Source of the DNA: Egaibacter danicus
GTDB taxonomy: Bacteria; Pseudomonadota; Gammaproteobacteria; Burkholderiales; Burkholderiaceae_C
NCBI GenBank assembly: GCA_016707075.1
Contig: JADJII010000006.1
Span: forward strand, 186,001 to 250,000
DNA length: 64,000 nt
Direction of reading: 5' to 3'
Under the pieces are notes generated by a model that did not search any database, had not been told where the DNA came from, and worked only from the letters and a program-made list of their open reading frames with translations. Made by a program: the position numbers and the translations under genes. Of the stretch, positions 33,713 to 42,742 are shown one piece after another. How positions within the stretch are numbered: position 1 is the first letter of the stretch; each line of letters begins with the position of its first letter.

Positions 33713-33726
33713 TTGATTTTTGTCAA
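33713..33726. promoter_or_regulatory. FNR/Anr-like site upstream of cdd
   Basis: TTGAT-TTTT-GTCAA fits the FNR/Anr consensus TTGAY-N4-RTCAA exactly. It lies 112 bases before the cdd start, in a 281-base gap (33557-33837) with no gene. If used, the nucleoside operon would respond to oxygen. The match is short and could be chance. Confidence 0.4.
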
Positions 33727-33837
33727 TATGCCTGCATCGTTCCGGGCAAGGCAGGCATCGGAACCGGGGCCTCAGCAGTATCATGGCCGAGAGTGATTGG
33801 TTTCACCGATGCCATCTTTATCCAAGGACGCAAATTA

Positions 33838-34263
33838 ATGGTTGCCTACACGCTGACTGAAAGCCAGCAGCACGCGTTGCTGCAAGCGGCTAGAGCGGCG
33901 CGTCTGAAGGCTTACGCGCCGTACTCGAAGTTTCTGGTGGGCGCTGCCGTGCTGGATGATCAGGGTCGCATCCATGCCGGGTGCAATGTGGAGAACGCGG
34001 CCTATCCGGAGGGTGTATGCGCCGAAGGCGGCGCGTTGAGCGCCATGGTGCTGGCTGGCAGCACTCGGGCGCAGGCAGTTCTTGTCGTCGGAACGGGAGG
34101 TGCCTGGTGCACTCCCTGCGGTGGTTGCCGGCAAAAACTACGCGAGTTTTGTACACCGGAAACCCCCATCCTGACCGCCAGCGAAGAGGCCCTGGGGCCA
34201 TGCTACACGCTGGCCCAACTGCTGCCAGACAGCTTCGGCCCTGACCATTTGCACGCGCCATGA
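33838..34263 (+). CDS. cdd: Cytidine deaminase
   Basis: 141 residues; deaminates cytidine and deoxycytidine to uridines. The zinc site is intact: ENAAYPEGVCAEGGAL (C-A-E) and TPCGGCRQKLREF (PCxxC). It is the short, tetrameric type, unlike the longer E. coli enzyme. ATG 33838 was chosen; AAGGA lies just upstream and the upstream in-frame codons do not match the family. It is the first gene of cdd-punA-deoC-deoA and overlaps punA by four bases. Confidence 0.95.
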   Translation: MVAYTLTESQQHALLQAARAARLKAYAPYSKFLVGAAVLDDQGRIHAGCNVENAAYPEGVCAEGGALSAMVLAGSTRAQAVLVVGTGGAWCTPCGGCRQKLREFCTPETPILTASEEALGPCYTLAQLLPDSFGPDHLHAP

Positions 34264-35087
34264 CGGACCTTCCTGCCCTGCGCACCATTCAGAGGAGTGC
34301 TCCGAATTTCAAGCCGCGGATCGCGGTGGTTTTGGGTTCCGGCTGGGGCGATTTGACGCAGCAGGTGCACGATGCTGTTCGTATTCCCTATTCCGCGCTG
34401 GACGGTTTTCCGCGGGCTACCGTTGCCGGCCATGTGGGTGAGTTGTGGCTGGGCCGCGTGGGCGATCAGATGGTTGCCGTCATGAGCGGGCGCAAGCACG
34501 GCTATGAAACCGGCGAGGTGGACGGCATGAAGACGCCGCTGCGGGTGCTCCGGTTGCTGGGTTGCGAGGTGCTGGTGCAGACCAATGCGGCGGGCAGTTT
34601 GAGGCTTGGTCTTCCCCCCAAGAGTCTGGTGGTGCTTACCGACCACATGAACTTTGCGCAGCGCTCGCCGCTGGTGGGAGAGCCAGGCTCGGAACGATTC
34701 GTGTCCATGGTGGATGCCTACGACCCTGTCCTGCGCGAGCAGGCCAAAGCCATTGCCAAAAAGCGTAGCGTGTTGCTGCATGAGGGGGTGTACGCCTGGG
34801 CTTTTGGCCCGCAGTTTGAAACCCCGGCCGAAATACGGATGATGGCGCAACTGGGCGCCGATGTGGTGGGCATGAGCACAGTGCCCGAAACCATCATTGC
34901 GCGCCACGCTGGCATGCGCGTGCTGGCGCTGTCTCTCATCACCAACATGGGTGCAGGTCTCTCCAGCGAACACCTGAGTCATGCCCACACGCTGTCGCAG
35001 GCGCACGAGGGCGGCACGGTTGCCAGCCAGGTGCTGGCCGACATCATTGAAAACATGACCATCCCGCTCTCGAATCCCAGCACATGA
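34260..35087 (+). CDS. punA: Purine nucleoside phosphorylase (class II, trimeric)
   Basis: 275 residues; splits inosine and guanosine to base and ribose-1-phosphate. It shows RIAVVLGSGWGDLTQQV (phosphate loop), GYETGEVDGMKTPLRVLR, and GPQFETPAEIRMMAQLGADVVGMSTVPE, the signature of the PNP/MTAP family. It starts on the cdd stop and overlaps deoC by four bases. Confidence 0.94.
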   Translation: MTDLPALRTIQRSAPNFKPRIAVVLGSGWGDLTQQVHDAVRIPYSALDGFPRATVAGHVGELWLGRVGDQMVAVMSGRKHGYETGEVDGMKTPLRVLRLLGCEVLVQTNAAGSLRLGLPPKSLVVLTDHMNFAQRSPLVGEPGSERFVSMVDAYDPVLREQAKAIAKKRSVLLHEGVYAWAFGPQFETPAEIRMMAQLGADVVGMSTVPETIIARHAGMRVLALSLITNMGAGLSSEHLSHAHTLSQAHEGGTVASQVLADIIENMTIPLSNPST

Positions 35088-35914
35088 CCATACTGAACCT
35101 TCCCTGGAACGCTGACCCGGTGGCGAATGCCCGGCTGGCGCTGGCCTGCCTGGACCTTACCAGCCTGAACGATCAGGACACACAAGCCGACATCGCCCGC
35201 CTGTGCGAGCGCGCGCAAGGCCGTTTCGGCCCCGTGGCGGCGGTGTGTGTGTGGCCGCGCCTGGCCGCGTTTGCGCGAAGCCAGCTGCCGCCTCACATTT
35301 TGGTCGCGGCGGTCGCCAATTTTCCGGATGGCAGTGCGGACGTTCAGCGTGCCCTGCGCGACACTGACACCATCGTGCAAAGTGGCGCGCAGGAAGTGGA
35401 CGTGGTGCTGCCGTATGCGCAGTTGCTGGCTGGGAACGAAGCGGTGGTGGCGCAACTGCTGACTGCTGTGCGCAAGGCTTGTATGGGGCTGACGCTCAAA
35501 GTCATTCTGGAGACCGGTGAGCTCAAGGATACGCGGTGGATCAAGCGCGCCTCGCGCCTGAGCCTGGACGCCGGTGCTGACTTCCTCAAAACCAGCACTG
35601 GCAAAACACCGGTCAGCGCCACGCCCGAAGCCGCCCGCACCATGCTGGCGGCCATTGTTGAACATGCGGCTGCGGACCCGGTGACGGTAAGCCGTATTGG
35701 CTTCAAGCCATCGGGTGGCATTCGCACGGTAGCCGACGCCACGACCTACATGACGCTGTGCAGCGAATACCTGGGGCCACAGGCGCTGAGCCCGAAACGG
35801 TTTCGCATCGGAGCCAGCAGCATTCTGTCGGACATTGAAGCGATCTTGGGTGGAAAAAGCGCACTGAGAAGCGCATCGGGCGCACCACCCACTGGCGCCG
35901 CTGGCACCTATTGA
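35084..35914 (+). CDS. deoC: Deoxyribose-phosphate aldolase
   Basis: 276 residues; cleaves 2-deoxyribose-5-phosphate into acetaldehyde and glyceraldehyde-3-phosphate. Schiff-base Lys lies in DFLKTSTGKTPVSATPEA, and KVILETGELKD and FKPSGGIRTVADAT complete the site. It is a little longer than E. coli DeoC (259). It overlaps punA and is followed after eight bases by deoA. Phosphopentomutase, which normally links PunA and DeoA to DeoC, is not in the window. Confidence 0.95.
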   Translation: MTILNLPWNADPVANARLALACLDLTSLNDQDTQADIARLCERAQGRFGPVAAVCVWPRLAAFARSQLPPHILVAAVANFPDGSADVQRALRDTDTIVQSGAQEVDVVLPYAQLLAGNEAVVAQLLTAVRKACMGLTLKVILETGELKDTRWIKRASRLSLDAGADFLKTSTGKTPVSATPEAARTMLAAIVEHAAADPVTVSRIGFKPSGGIRTVADATTYMTLCSEYLGPQALSPKRFRIGASSILSDIEAILGGKSALRSASGAPPTGAAGTY

Positions 35915-35922
35915 GGTCAACC

Positions 35923-37293
35923 ATGCTCGCGCAGGAAATCATCCGCCACAAACGTGATGGTCTCGTGCTGGAGCGTGCGCAGATTGACGCGTTTGTGCAG
36001 GGCCTGGTGGACAGCTCCTGGAGCGAAGGCCAGGCCGCTGCGATGGCCATGGCGATGTTTCTCAAGGGCATGAGCCCGGCCGAAACCATTGGCCTGACGC
36101 AGGCCATGACCCGTTCCGGCACGGTGATGGATTGGGCCAGCGCCCATCTGCCCGGCCCGATTCTGGACAAACACTCCACCGGCGGCGTGGGTGACAAGGT
36201 GAGCCTGATGCTGGCGCCCATCGTGGCCGCGTGTGGCGGTTTTGTACCGATGATTTCGGGCCGTGGCTTGGGCCACACCGGCGGCACGCTGGACAAATTC
36301 GACAGCATTCCCGGCTACTGCAGCACGCCGGACACCGCGCTGTTGCGCCGCGCCCTGCAAACCGCTGGCTGCGCCATCATCGGGCAGACCGCCGAGCTCG
36401 CCCCGGCGGACCGGCGGCTGTATGCCATTCGGGACGTCACCGGTACGGTGGAATCCGTGGCGCTCATCACGGCCAGCATCCTGTCCAAGAAGCTCGCAGC
36501 GGGTTTGCAGGGGCTGGTGATGGATGTCAAAACCGGCAACGGCGCGTTTGCCGCATCCAGCAGCATGGCTGTTGAGCTGGCCACGTCGCTGGTGAAGGTC
36601 GCCAATGGCGCCGGTTTGCCCACGCGCGCCTGGATCACCGACATGAACCAGGTTCTGGGCGACAGCTGCGGCAACGCGGTTGAAATGGTGGAGGCCATTG
36701 CGTTTTTGAAGGGGGAGCGGCAGGAGCCGCGCCTGCTGGACATCACCCGCACGCTCAGTGCCGAGTTGTTGCTGATCGGCAAACTGGCCAGCGACCACGC
36801 ACAGGCTTTGCAACAGGTGGACGCCGCGCTGAACAGTGGCCTTGCGCTGGAACACTTTGCCCGCATGGTGACGGTACTGGGCGGCCCGGCAGACCTGATT
36901 GCGCGACCCGCCCACTACCTGCCTGCGGCCCCGGTGCAGGTGCCCGTGCTGGCAACCCGCGCAGGCTGGGTCTCGGGGATGGCCACGCGCGACATTGGCT
37001 TGCTGATCATTGAGCTCGGTGGCGGCCGGCACCGAGCCAGCGACGCGGTGGACGCCCGCGTGGGATTTACCCAGTTTGTGCAGACCGGGCAGCGTGTGGA
37101 GGTGGGTGATGTGATTGCCACCGTACACGCCGCGGACGACGCTGCTGCGCGCATGGCGCAACAGGCACTGCTGCCCCTCATCCACATTGCGGACCAGCCG
37201 CCGGTTCTTGCGCCTGACGCACGCCTGGCTTTTGACGCAGATCAAACTCTGTTCTCCCCCGTCTTGAAGACTGCGGGGTCGCTACCTACATAA
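35923..37293 (+). CDS. deoA: Thymidine phosphorylase
   Basis: 456 residues; phosphorolyses thymidine and deoxyuridine. The family motif KHSTGGVGDKVSLMLAPI and SGRGLGHTGGTLDK are intact, with the C-terminal lid domain. ATG 35923 gives MLAQEIIRHKRDG and has GAGG six bases upstream; the in-frame TTG at 35911 is less likely. It is the last gene of the cdd operon. Confidence 0.96.
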   Translation: MLAQEIIRHKRDGLVLERAQIDAFVQGLVDSSWSEGQAAAMAMAMFLKGMSPAETIGLTQAMTRSGTVMDWASAHLPGPILDKHSTGGVGDKVSLMLAPIVAACGGFVPMISGRGLGHTGGTLDKFDSIPGYCSTPDTALLRRALQTAGCAIIGQTAELAPADRRLYAIRDVTGTVESVALITASILSKKLAAGLQGLVMDVKTGNGAFAASSSMAVELATSLVKVANGAGLPTRAWITDMNQVLGDSCGNAVEMVEAIAFLKGERQEPRLLDITRTLSAELLLIGKLASDHAQALQQVDAALNSGLALEHFARMVTVLGGPADLIARPAHYLPAAPVQVPVLATRAGWVSGMATRDIGLLIIELGGGRHRASDAVDARVGFTQFVQTGQRVEVGDVIATVHAADDAAARMAQQALLPLIHIADQPPVLAPDARLAFDADQTLFSPVLKTAGSLPT

Positions 37294-37343
37294 AGGTTAT
37301 GGCGGCGTCGGGTTGGCGCTGCCTCAACCATGCATGAAGGAGT

Positions 37344-37778
37344 TTGAACATGAATTCATTGATCAGCCGAGGCAACCTGTTTGACGACTTTTTCCGTGAC
37401 GTGGCTCCCGGGTTTTACGTGAAGCCGCTGCATGGTGACCCGTTGCCCACGCCTGCGAGCATCAAGATTGACGTCAAGGAAAACGACAAGGCCTATACCG
37501 TGCAGGCGGAGGTGCCGGGCGTTAGCAAGGAAGACATTCACGTGTCGCTGGAGGGCAATGTGGTGACGGTGCGTGCTGAAGTCAAACAGCAGGATTCGCA
37601 GAGCAAGGACGAAAAAAGCCTCCGCACCGAGCGCTATTACGGGGCGGTTTCGCGCAGCTTCCAGTTGCCGCAGGACTTTGATCAGGGCAGCTCGAAAGCG
37701 AAATACGACAACGGCGTGCTGACGTTGACGTTGCCCAAGAAAACGGGTGGCAGCGCCCAGCGGCTGGCTATTGAGTGA
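37344..37778 (+). CDS. Small heat-shock protein, Hsp20 family
   Basis: 144 residues with an alpha-crystallin domain: SIKIDVKENDKAYTVQAEVPG, VSLEGNVVTVRAEVKQQ, and the closing A-x-x-x-n-GVL-T-L-x-x-P motif KYDNGVLTLTLPKK. It acts as an ATP-independent holdase. A good Shine-Dalgarno (GAAGGAG) is present. It lies 50 bases after deoA and is probably a separate unit. Confidence 0.95.
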   Translation: MNMNSLISRGNLFDDFFRDVAPGFYVKPLHGDPLPTPASIKIDVKENDKAYTVQAEVPGVSKEDIHVSLEGNVVTVRAEVKQQDSQSKDEKSLRTERYYGAVSRSFQLPQDFDQGSSKAKYDNGVLTLTLPKKTGGSAQRLAIE

Positions 37779-37839
37779 CCCTATGTAAATGGGGCTGGCG
37801 GGTGATACGCTTGGCGCTTCACCCGCCAGGAGAGTTGTT

Positions 37840-38301
37840 TTGCAGTTTTCCCCGTTCAAGACCAACCCGCCGCCCTGGGCCTTGCGCCTGGGTTATGCGG
37901 GCCTGATTCCGTTTGTTTTTGGCGCGGCGCTGATCTGGCTGGCAGAAGCTTCGGCGCTGCCGTTTGTCATGCTGGCGCTCGCCGGGTACGCGGCCACCAT
38001 CGCCAGTTTTCTGGGTGGCATCCATTGGGGCCTGGCCATGCGCGAGGGTCAGGATGGCGACCTGTTCCCTTACCTGTGGGGCACCATTCCCGCGTTGCTG
38101 GCCTGGATTGCGATCATCATGCCGCCTTGGGCCGGGCTGGTGGTGCTGGGCGTGTTGCTGCTGATCTGTTACGTGGTGGACCGGCGGCTTTATGGGCGCT
38201 ACCACCTGGAAGGCTGGTTGCCGCTGCGTTTTCGGCTGACTCTCGTGGCCAGCCTGAGCTGCTTTTTGGGGCTTCCGGACTGTAAAAAAAGCTGTTTTTA
38301 G
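37840..38301 (+). CDS. DUF3429 family membrane protein
   Basis: 153 residues with four hydrophobic segments: LRLGYAGLIPFVFGAALIW, VMLALAGYAATIASFLGGIHWG, then two more around residues 88-125. GGIHWGLAMRE is the conserved motif as I recall for DUF3429. TTG 37840 was chosen because AGGAG lies seven bases upstream; an ATG at 37789 lacks this. The TAG stop lies at the edge of repeat copy F. Confidence 0.78.
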   Translation: MQFSPFKTNPPPWALRLGYAGLIPFVFGAALIWLAEASALPFVMLALAGYAATIASFLGGIHWGLAMREGQDGDLFPYLWGTIPALLAWIAIIMPPWAGLVVLGVLLLICYVVDRRLYGRYHLEGWLPLRFRLTLVASLSCFLGLPDCKKSCF

Positions 38302-38302
38302 G

Positions 38303-38360
38303 CATATTTTTGGCCTTCATCTCTCGTCGGATATGCGTAAGCAGCTATTTATTTTGTAGC
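38303..38360 (-). repeat. Dispersed element, copy F (intergenic)
   Basis: Read on the minus strand from 38360: GCTAC, 7 bases, ATAGCT, GCT TAC GCA, then tail TATCCGACGAGAGATGAAGG and CCAAAAATATG. It lies between the DUF3429 gene and the psuK promoter. In the frame used by the intragenic copies this copy has a TAA. Confidence 0.75.
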
Positions 38361-38389
38361 ATTCGGGGTTTCAGACATCTCCCTGTATT

Positions 38390-38417
38390 TTGCAAACATA
38401 AGTTTGTTATATATACT
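38390..38417 (+). promoter_or_regulatory. Candidate psuK promoter with operator dyad
   Basis: TTGCAA (38390-38395), 16 bases, then TATACT (38412-38417). Between them lies the perfect dyad CAAAC-ATAA-GTTTG (38393-38406), well placed for a repressor. The start of transcription would be near 38424-38425, i.e. on or next to the GTG start of psuK. Confidence 0.5.
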
Positions 38418-38424
38418 TTTGTTT

Positions 38425-39507
38425 GTGACCGAACGCGAACAACAAATCCTGGCCATCCTGCGCGATGAGCCGCTGATTGCCCAGCAAGCGCTGGCTGACC
38501 GGCTGGGCATCAGCCGCCCTGCCGTGGCCGGCCACATCATGAATCTGACCCAAAAAGGGCACATCCTGGGTAAGGGCTACGTGCTGGCCGGGCAGCAGTT
38601 TGTGCTGGTGCTGGGCGGTGCCAACATGGACATTTCCGGCGCGACAGAGCGGGTGCTGGTGGCGGGCGACTCCAACCCGGGGCACATCCGTTGCGCGCCC
38701 GGTGGCGTAGCGCGCAACGTGGCGGAAAACTTGGCGCGGCTGGGCAACGACACCCGCCTGATCACGGCGGTGGGCGACGATTTGTACGGTCGCAGCTTGC
38801 TGGAATTGACTCAAAAAGCGGGTGTGGACGTGCAGGGCTGCTGGGTGCTGGCGGGCGAATCAACCTCGACCTATTTGTCCCTTCACGGCCCGGACGGCGA
38901 CATGGCGGTGGCGGTGAACGACATGCGCATTCTGGAGCGCATCACGCCCGAGCGACTGGCCGTACACGCTGACCGGGTGCGCCACGCGGCCGCGATGGTG
39001 GTGGACTGCAACCTGATGCCAGACGCACTGGCCTGGCTGTTTGCGCAGCGCCAGACCACGCCGGTTTTTGTGGATTGTGTGTCGGCCTTCAAATGCCAGC
39101 GCATTTTGCCCTGGCTGGGGCAGGTGCACACGCTCAAGGTCAACCGGCTGGAGGCGCAGGCGCTGTGCGGCTCGCCAGTGGACACCGATGCCGCTGTTGA
39201 GCAGGCCGCGCGCTGGCTGCACGCACAGGGCGTGCAGCAAGTCATCGTGAGTCTGGGTGAGCGGGGTGTGTACTGGAGCGACCGGGACTCAGGCAACGGC
39301 TGGCAACACGCGCTGGGGGCCGAAGTGGTGAACGTTACAGGGGCTGGCGACGCGCTGATGGCCGGTGTGGTGCACGGCTTCCTCCATCACCAGGCCCTGC
39401 CTGACGCCGTCCCGTTTGCGCTGGGGTGCGCGGCGCTGACCGTCACGTCCGCTCTGGCCAATCACCCCAGTCTGTCCGTCGTTTCCGTTGAACAACTGCT
39501 TCGCTGA
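38425..39507 (+). CDS. psuK: PfkB-type kinase with N-terminal HTH, probable pseudouridine kinase
   Basis: 360 residues: an N-terminal winged-helix segment (EREQQILAILRDEPLIAQQA, LADRLGISRPAVAGHI), then a PfkB kinase from LVLGGANMDISG to the catalytic NVTGAGDALMAG motif. It makes pseudouridine-5'-phosphate for PsuG, which lies 12 bases downstream. The HTH suggests it also regulates its own promoter; the dyad at 38393-38406 is the obvious site. GTG 38425 has no Shine-Dalgarno and may be translated leaderless. Confidence 0.88.
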   Translation: MTEREQQILAILRDEPLIAQQALADRLGISRPAVAGHIMNLTQKGHILGKGYVLAGQQFVLVLGGANMDISGATERVLVAGDSNPGHIRCAPGGVARNVAENLARLGNDTRLITAVGDDLYGRSLLELTQKAGVDVQGCWVLAGESTSTYLSLHGPDGDMAVAVNDMRILERITPERLAVHADRVRHAAAMVVDCNLMPDALAWLFAQRQTTPVFVDCVSAFKCQRILPWLGQVHTLKVNRLEAQALCGSPVDTDAAVEQAARWLHAQGVQQVIVSLGERGVYWSDRDSGNGWQHALGAEVVNVTGAGDALMAGVVHGFLHHQALPDAVPFALGCAALTVTSALANHPSLSVVSVEQLLR

Positions 39508-39519
39508 GTATTAGCCTTT

Positions 39520-40467
39520 ATGACCAACCCCTATCTCGACATTCACCCCGACGTGGCCCGGGCCATTGCCCAGCGGCGCCCTGTGGTGGCGCTGGAATCC
39601 ACCATCATTTCGCACGGCATGCCGTATCCGCAAAATGTGGCGACTGCCCTGCAGGTGGAGGCCGAGGTGCGGGCGCACGGCGCCGAGCCGGCCACCATTG
39701 CCATCGTCAACGGCCGCCTGAAAGCCGGACTCACCGCTGCGGAAATTGAAACGCTGGGCCAGACCGGGCGCAGCGTTGTGAAGGTCAGCCGCCGCGACAT
39801 CCCGTTCATCGTGGCCTCGGGCGCAACCGGCGCCACCACGGTGGCCTCGACCATGATCATCGCGGCCATGGCGGGCATTCGCGTATTTGCCACGGGCGGC
39901 ATTGGCGGCGTGCACCGCGGCGCGCAGCAGAGTTTTGACGTGTCGGCCGACCTGCAGGAGCTGGCCCAGACACCGGTGGCGGTGGTCTGCGCCGGAGCCA
40001 AATCCATCCTCGATTTGCGCCTGACGCTGGAGTATCTGGAAACCCATGGCGTGCCGGTAGTGGGCTACCAGACGCCCTGGCTGCCGGCTTTTTTCACGCG
40101 CGACAGTGAATTCAAGGTGGATTACCAGCTCGATACCGCGGCTGACATCGCACGGGTCATGCATGCGAAGTGGGCGATGAAATTGCACGGTGGCATGGTG
40201 GTGGCCAACCCGATACCCGAAGCCTTTGCCATGCCACGTGCAGCCATTGATGGTGCGATTGAGCAGGCTTTGAGAGAGGCGCAGCAGCAGGGCATTGGTG
40301 GCAAGGAATCGACCCCGTTTTTGCTGGCGCGAGTGAACGAATTGACCGGCGGCAACAGCCTGTCGTCCAATATCCAGCTGGTGCTGAACAACGCGCGGCT
40401 GGCGGCGGCTATTGCCTGCGAGTACGCTCGTGAATACGAAGCGTTGTCTGCCAGCAAACCCGCCTAG
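39520..40467 (+). CDS. psuG: Pseudouridine-5'-phosphate glycosidase
   Basis: 315 residues; breaks the C-C glycosidic bond of pseudouridine-5'-phosphate to uracil and ribose-5-phosphate. The N terminus VVALESTIISHGMPYPQN and the ASGATGATTVASTM segment are diagnostic, as are ATGGIGGVHRGAQQSFD and PFLLARVNELTGGNSLSSN. It follows psuK after 12 bases. Its tail overlaps that of the convergent add gene by four bases. Confidence 0.96.
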   Translation: MTNPYLDIHPDVARAIAQRRPVVALESTIISHGMPYPQNVATALQVEAEVRAHGAEPATIAIVNGRLKAGLTAAEIETLGQTGRSVVKVSRRDIPFIVASGATGATTVASTMIIAAMAGIRVFATGGIGGVHRGAQQSFDVSADLQELAQTPVAVVCAGAKSILDLRLTLEYLETHGVPVVGYQTPWLPAFFTRDSEFKVDYQLDTAADIARVMHAKWAMKLHGGMVVANPIPEAFAMPRAAIDGAIEQALREAQQQGIGGKESTPFLLARVNELTGGNSLSSNIQLVLNNARLAAAIACEYAREYEALSASKPA

Positions 40468-41525
40468 AGCACGCCTGCCGGGCTGTCCCAGCGGCTCATG
40501 GCCTGCGCGGCAGTCGTGCGGACGTCGGCGGGCATGAAGGAGGCCCCTGCGGCCTGACGCATCATGGTTCCGATCTGGTCGAGCGTGATGCCGTTGATGT
40601 CGTGTATCGCTTGAAGCTCTTGGCTGAGTGTCACGCCGGACATCAACCGGTTGTCCGTCGAGCAGGATACCGACAGCCCGGCCCGCACCATGGCGCCAAT
40701 CGGGTGCGCAGCCAGCGACGCCACCGCGCCCGTGTGCACATTGCTGGTGGGGCACACCTCGAAATGCAGGCCCAGCTCCCGGGCCGCTTTCACTTGTTCC
40801 GTCTGGCCTGGGGCTCCTGGCGGCAGCATGATGTTCACGCCGTGGCCGATGCGCGTGGCGCCCACAGCCGCGGCTTCCAGCACACGGGCCCCGATGTCGG
40901 CTTCGCCGGCATGGCAGGTCAGGCCCAGGCCCGCTTCACGGGCAATGGCAAAAGCATCGGCGTGAAGCCCGGGTGGGAATCCCCGCTCGGCACCGGCAAT
41001 GTCAAAACCAATCACACCCTGGCCTTTGTAGCGTGCAGCCAGCTGGGCCGCGCGGGCGGTTTCCTGCGGACTCTCCATACGCATGGCGCAGACAATCAAG
41101 CCGCAGGGCAGGGTGCTTCGTGCCAAACCACGTGCCAGGGCTTCCACGACGGCTTCCCCCGACAGGCCAAACGCTTCCAGCAACAGGGGTGCCATGCGGA
41201 ACTCGGCCAACACGCAGCCGTCCAGCCGCGCATCTTCAGCCGCTTCAAACGCCACGCGCTCGCAGGCCTGCGGGGTCGCCATGGCCGCAACCGTCAAGGC
41301 AAAACCCTGCAGGTAGCGCTCCAGACTGCCTGAGTTGGCGTTTGCCTGTATCCACGCCGCCAGCGATTCGGCATCGTCTGCCGGTACAGCCAGGTTCTGT
41401 TCGCGGCACAGGTCGAGCAGGGTTTGCGGGCGCAGGCCGCCATCAAGGTGCTCGTGCAGCAAGACCTTGGGCAATGCCCGCCAGTCAGGGGCTGTCGTAT
41501 GGGTGTCAGTGCGAACAGACGTCAT
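40464..41525 (-). CDS. add: Adenosine deaminase
   Basis: 353 residues; converts adenosine to inosine, the substrate of PunA. The metal site opens LPKVLLHEHLDGGLRPQTL (H-x-H form, Glu between), the later His in GLTCHAGEAD, and the SDP-like segment is SCSTDNRLMSGVTL. The HEHLDGGLRP form is like actinobacterial Add rather than the E. coli type (from memory). ATG 41525 was chosen over 41546. It is divergent from the BMP lipoprotein gene. Confidence 0.92.
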   Translation of the reverse strand: MTSVRTDTHTTAPDWRALPKVLLHEHLDGGLRPQTLLDLCREQNLAVPADDAESLAAWIQANANSGSLERYLQGFALTVAAMATPQACERVAFEAAEDARLDGCVLAEFRMAPLLLEAFGLSGEAVVEALARGLARSTLPCGLIVCAMRMESPQETARAAQLAARYKGQGVIGFDIAGAERGFPPGLHADAFAIAREAGLGLTCHAGEADIGARVLEAAAVGATRIGHGVNIMLPPGAPGQTEQVKAARELGLHFEVCPTSNVHTGAVASLAAHPIGAMVRAGLSVSCSTDNRLMSGVTLSQELQAIHDINGITLDQIGTMMRQAAGASFMPADVRTTAAQAMSRWDSPAGVL

Positions 41526-41617
41526 GATGGGATCATTGTCGATCAAGCTTGAATCAGTTATTCTTCATACTGCATCTTAAATTTGCTACCCCTTTTTCTG
41601 ATAAACCGAAAGAACCT

Positions 41618-42673
41618 ATGAACATGAAACTCACCCCCTCATTGAGCCTGATTTCAGTCGTGCTGGCAGCTGCTCTCGTTGGCTGTGGCAAAAAAGAGGA
41701 GGCTGCGCCTGCCCCCGCGGCCGCGCCTGCATCCGCTCCCGTGGCCGCAGCACCTGCCGTGCCAGAGCCCGCCATCATTTTTGACATGGGCGGCAAGTTT
41801 GATAAATCATTCAACCAGGCCGCCTACGATGGTATGGAACTGTGGAAGAAGGAAACCGGCAAAACTTACCTTGAGTTCGAAATCGCCAATGAATCCCAGC
41901 GTGAGCAGGCGATTCGCCGCATGGCTGAGCGTGGTGCCAGCCCGATCATCGGCATCGGTTTCGGTCAGGCAGAGAGCATCGAAAAAGTAGCCAAAGACTT
42001 TCCGAAGTTGCAGTTCGCCATCATTGATATGGTTGTCAATCAGCCCAACGTGCAGTCTGTGGTGTTCAAGGAGCAGGAAGGCAGCTTCCTGGTTGGCGCC
42101 ATGGCAGCCCTGGCCAGCAAATCGGGCAAAGTCGGTTTTGTGGGCGGTATGGACATTCCGTTGATCCGTAAATTCCAGTGCGGGTACGAGCAGGGCGCCA
42201 AGTTTGCAAAGCCTAAAACACAGGTTTTCGCCAACATGACCGGCACCACGGGTGCGGCATGGAACGATCCGGCCCGCGGTGGTGAACTGGCCAAAGCGCA
42301 ATTCTCCAAAGGCGCTGACGTGGTGTTCGCTGCTGCCGGCGGAACGGGTATGGGTGTCTATCAGGCTGCCAAGGATGCCAAGAAACTGGCAATCGGCGTA
42401 GATAGCAACCAAAACCACATTCAGCCCGGCACCATGCTGACATCCATGCTCAAGCGTGTGGACGTCGCTGTGTACAACGTAGCCAAAGGCCACACGCCTG
42501 GCGTTTCCGTTCTCGGCCTGAAAGAAGGCGGCGTTGATTACGCGATGGACGACAACAACGCCAAGCTGGTTACAGAAGACATGAAAGCCAAAGTGGAGGC
42601 CGCCAAGGCTGACATCATCAGCGGCAAAATCAAGGTGGCTGATTACATGGCCGACAACGCCTGCAAATACTGA
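41618..42673 (+). CDS. BMP-family ABC substrate-binding lipoprotein (nucleosides)
   Basis: 351 residues. The signal sequence MNMKLTPSLSLISVVLAAAL ends in lipobox VGC (Cys23), followed by an Ala/Pro linker. The BMP/Med domain has IIFDMGGKFDKSFNQAAYDG and FVGGMDIPLIRKFQCGYEQG. Members bind purine nucleosides such as inosine, guanosine or adenosine. It heads an importer operon with one ATPase and two permeases. A hairpin follows and probably tunes the lower expression of the downstream genes. Confidence 0.92.
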   Translation: MNMKLTPSLSLISVVLAAALVGCGKKEEAAPAPAAAPASAPVAAAPAVPEPAIIFDMGGKFDKSFNQAAYDGMELWKKETGKTYLEFEIANESQREQAIRRMAERGASPIIGIGFGQAESIEKVAKDFPKLQFAIIDMVVNQPNVQSVVFKEQEGSFLVGAMAALASKSGKVGFVGGMDIPLIRKFQCGYEQGAKFAKPKTQVFANMTGTTGAAWNDPARGGELAKAQFSKGADVVFAAAGGTGMGVYQAAKDAKKLAIGVDSNQNHIQPGTMLTSMLKRVDVAVYNVAKGHTPGVSVLGLKEGGVDYAMDDNNAKLVTEDMKAKVEAAKADIISGKIKVADYMADNACKY

Positions 42674-42696
42674 GACTGAGGCGACAGGGTAAAAAC

Positions 42697-42730
42697 AGAC
42701 CAGGGCCGGTGATCCGCTCCTGGTCTTTTT
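42697..42730 (+). terminator. Partial terminator/attenuator between BMP gene and ATPase gene
   Basis: AGACCAGG (42697-42704) pairs with CCTGGTCT (42719-42726) around a 14-base loop, followed by TTTT. It lies inside the transporter operon, so incomplete termination would leave the binding protein in excess, a common pattern for ABC importers. Confidence 0.65.
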
Positions 42731-42742
42731 GACTTTGACCGC

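Noticed and set aside
35917..37245. A 442-codon minus-strand open frame opposite deoA
   Set aside because: Composition artefact of the high-GC deoA gene; no start signal or recognisable motif.
37254..37343. A heat-shock (sigma-32) promoter before the Hsp20 gene
   Set aside because: A CTTGAAG sequence is present near 37264 but no matching -10 element at suitable spacing was found.
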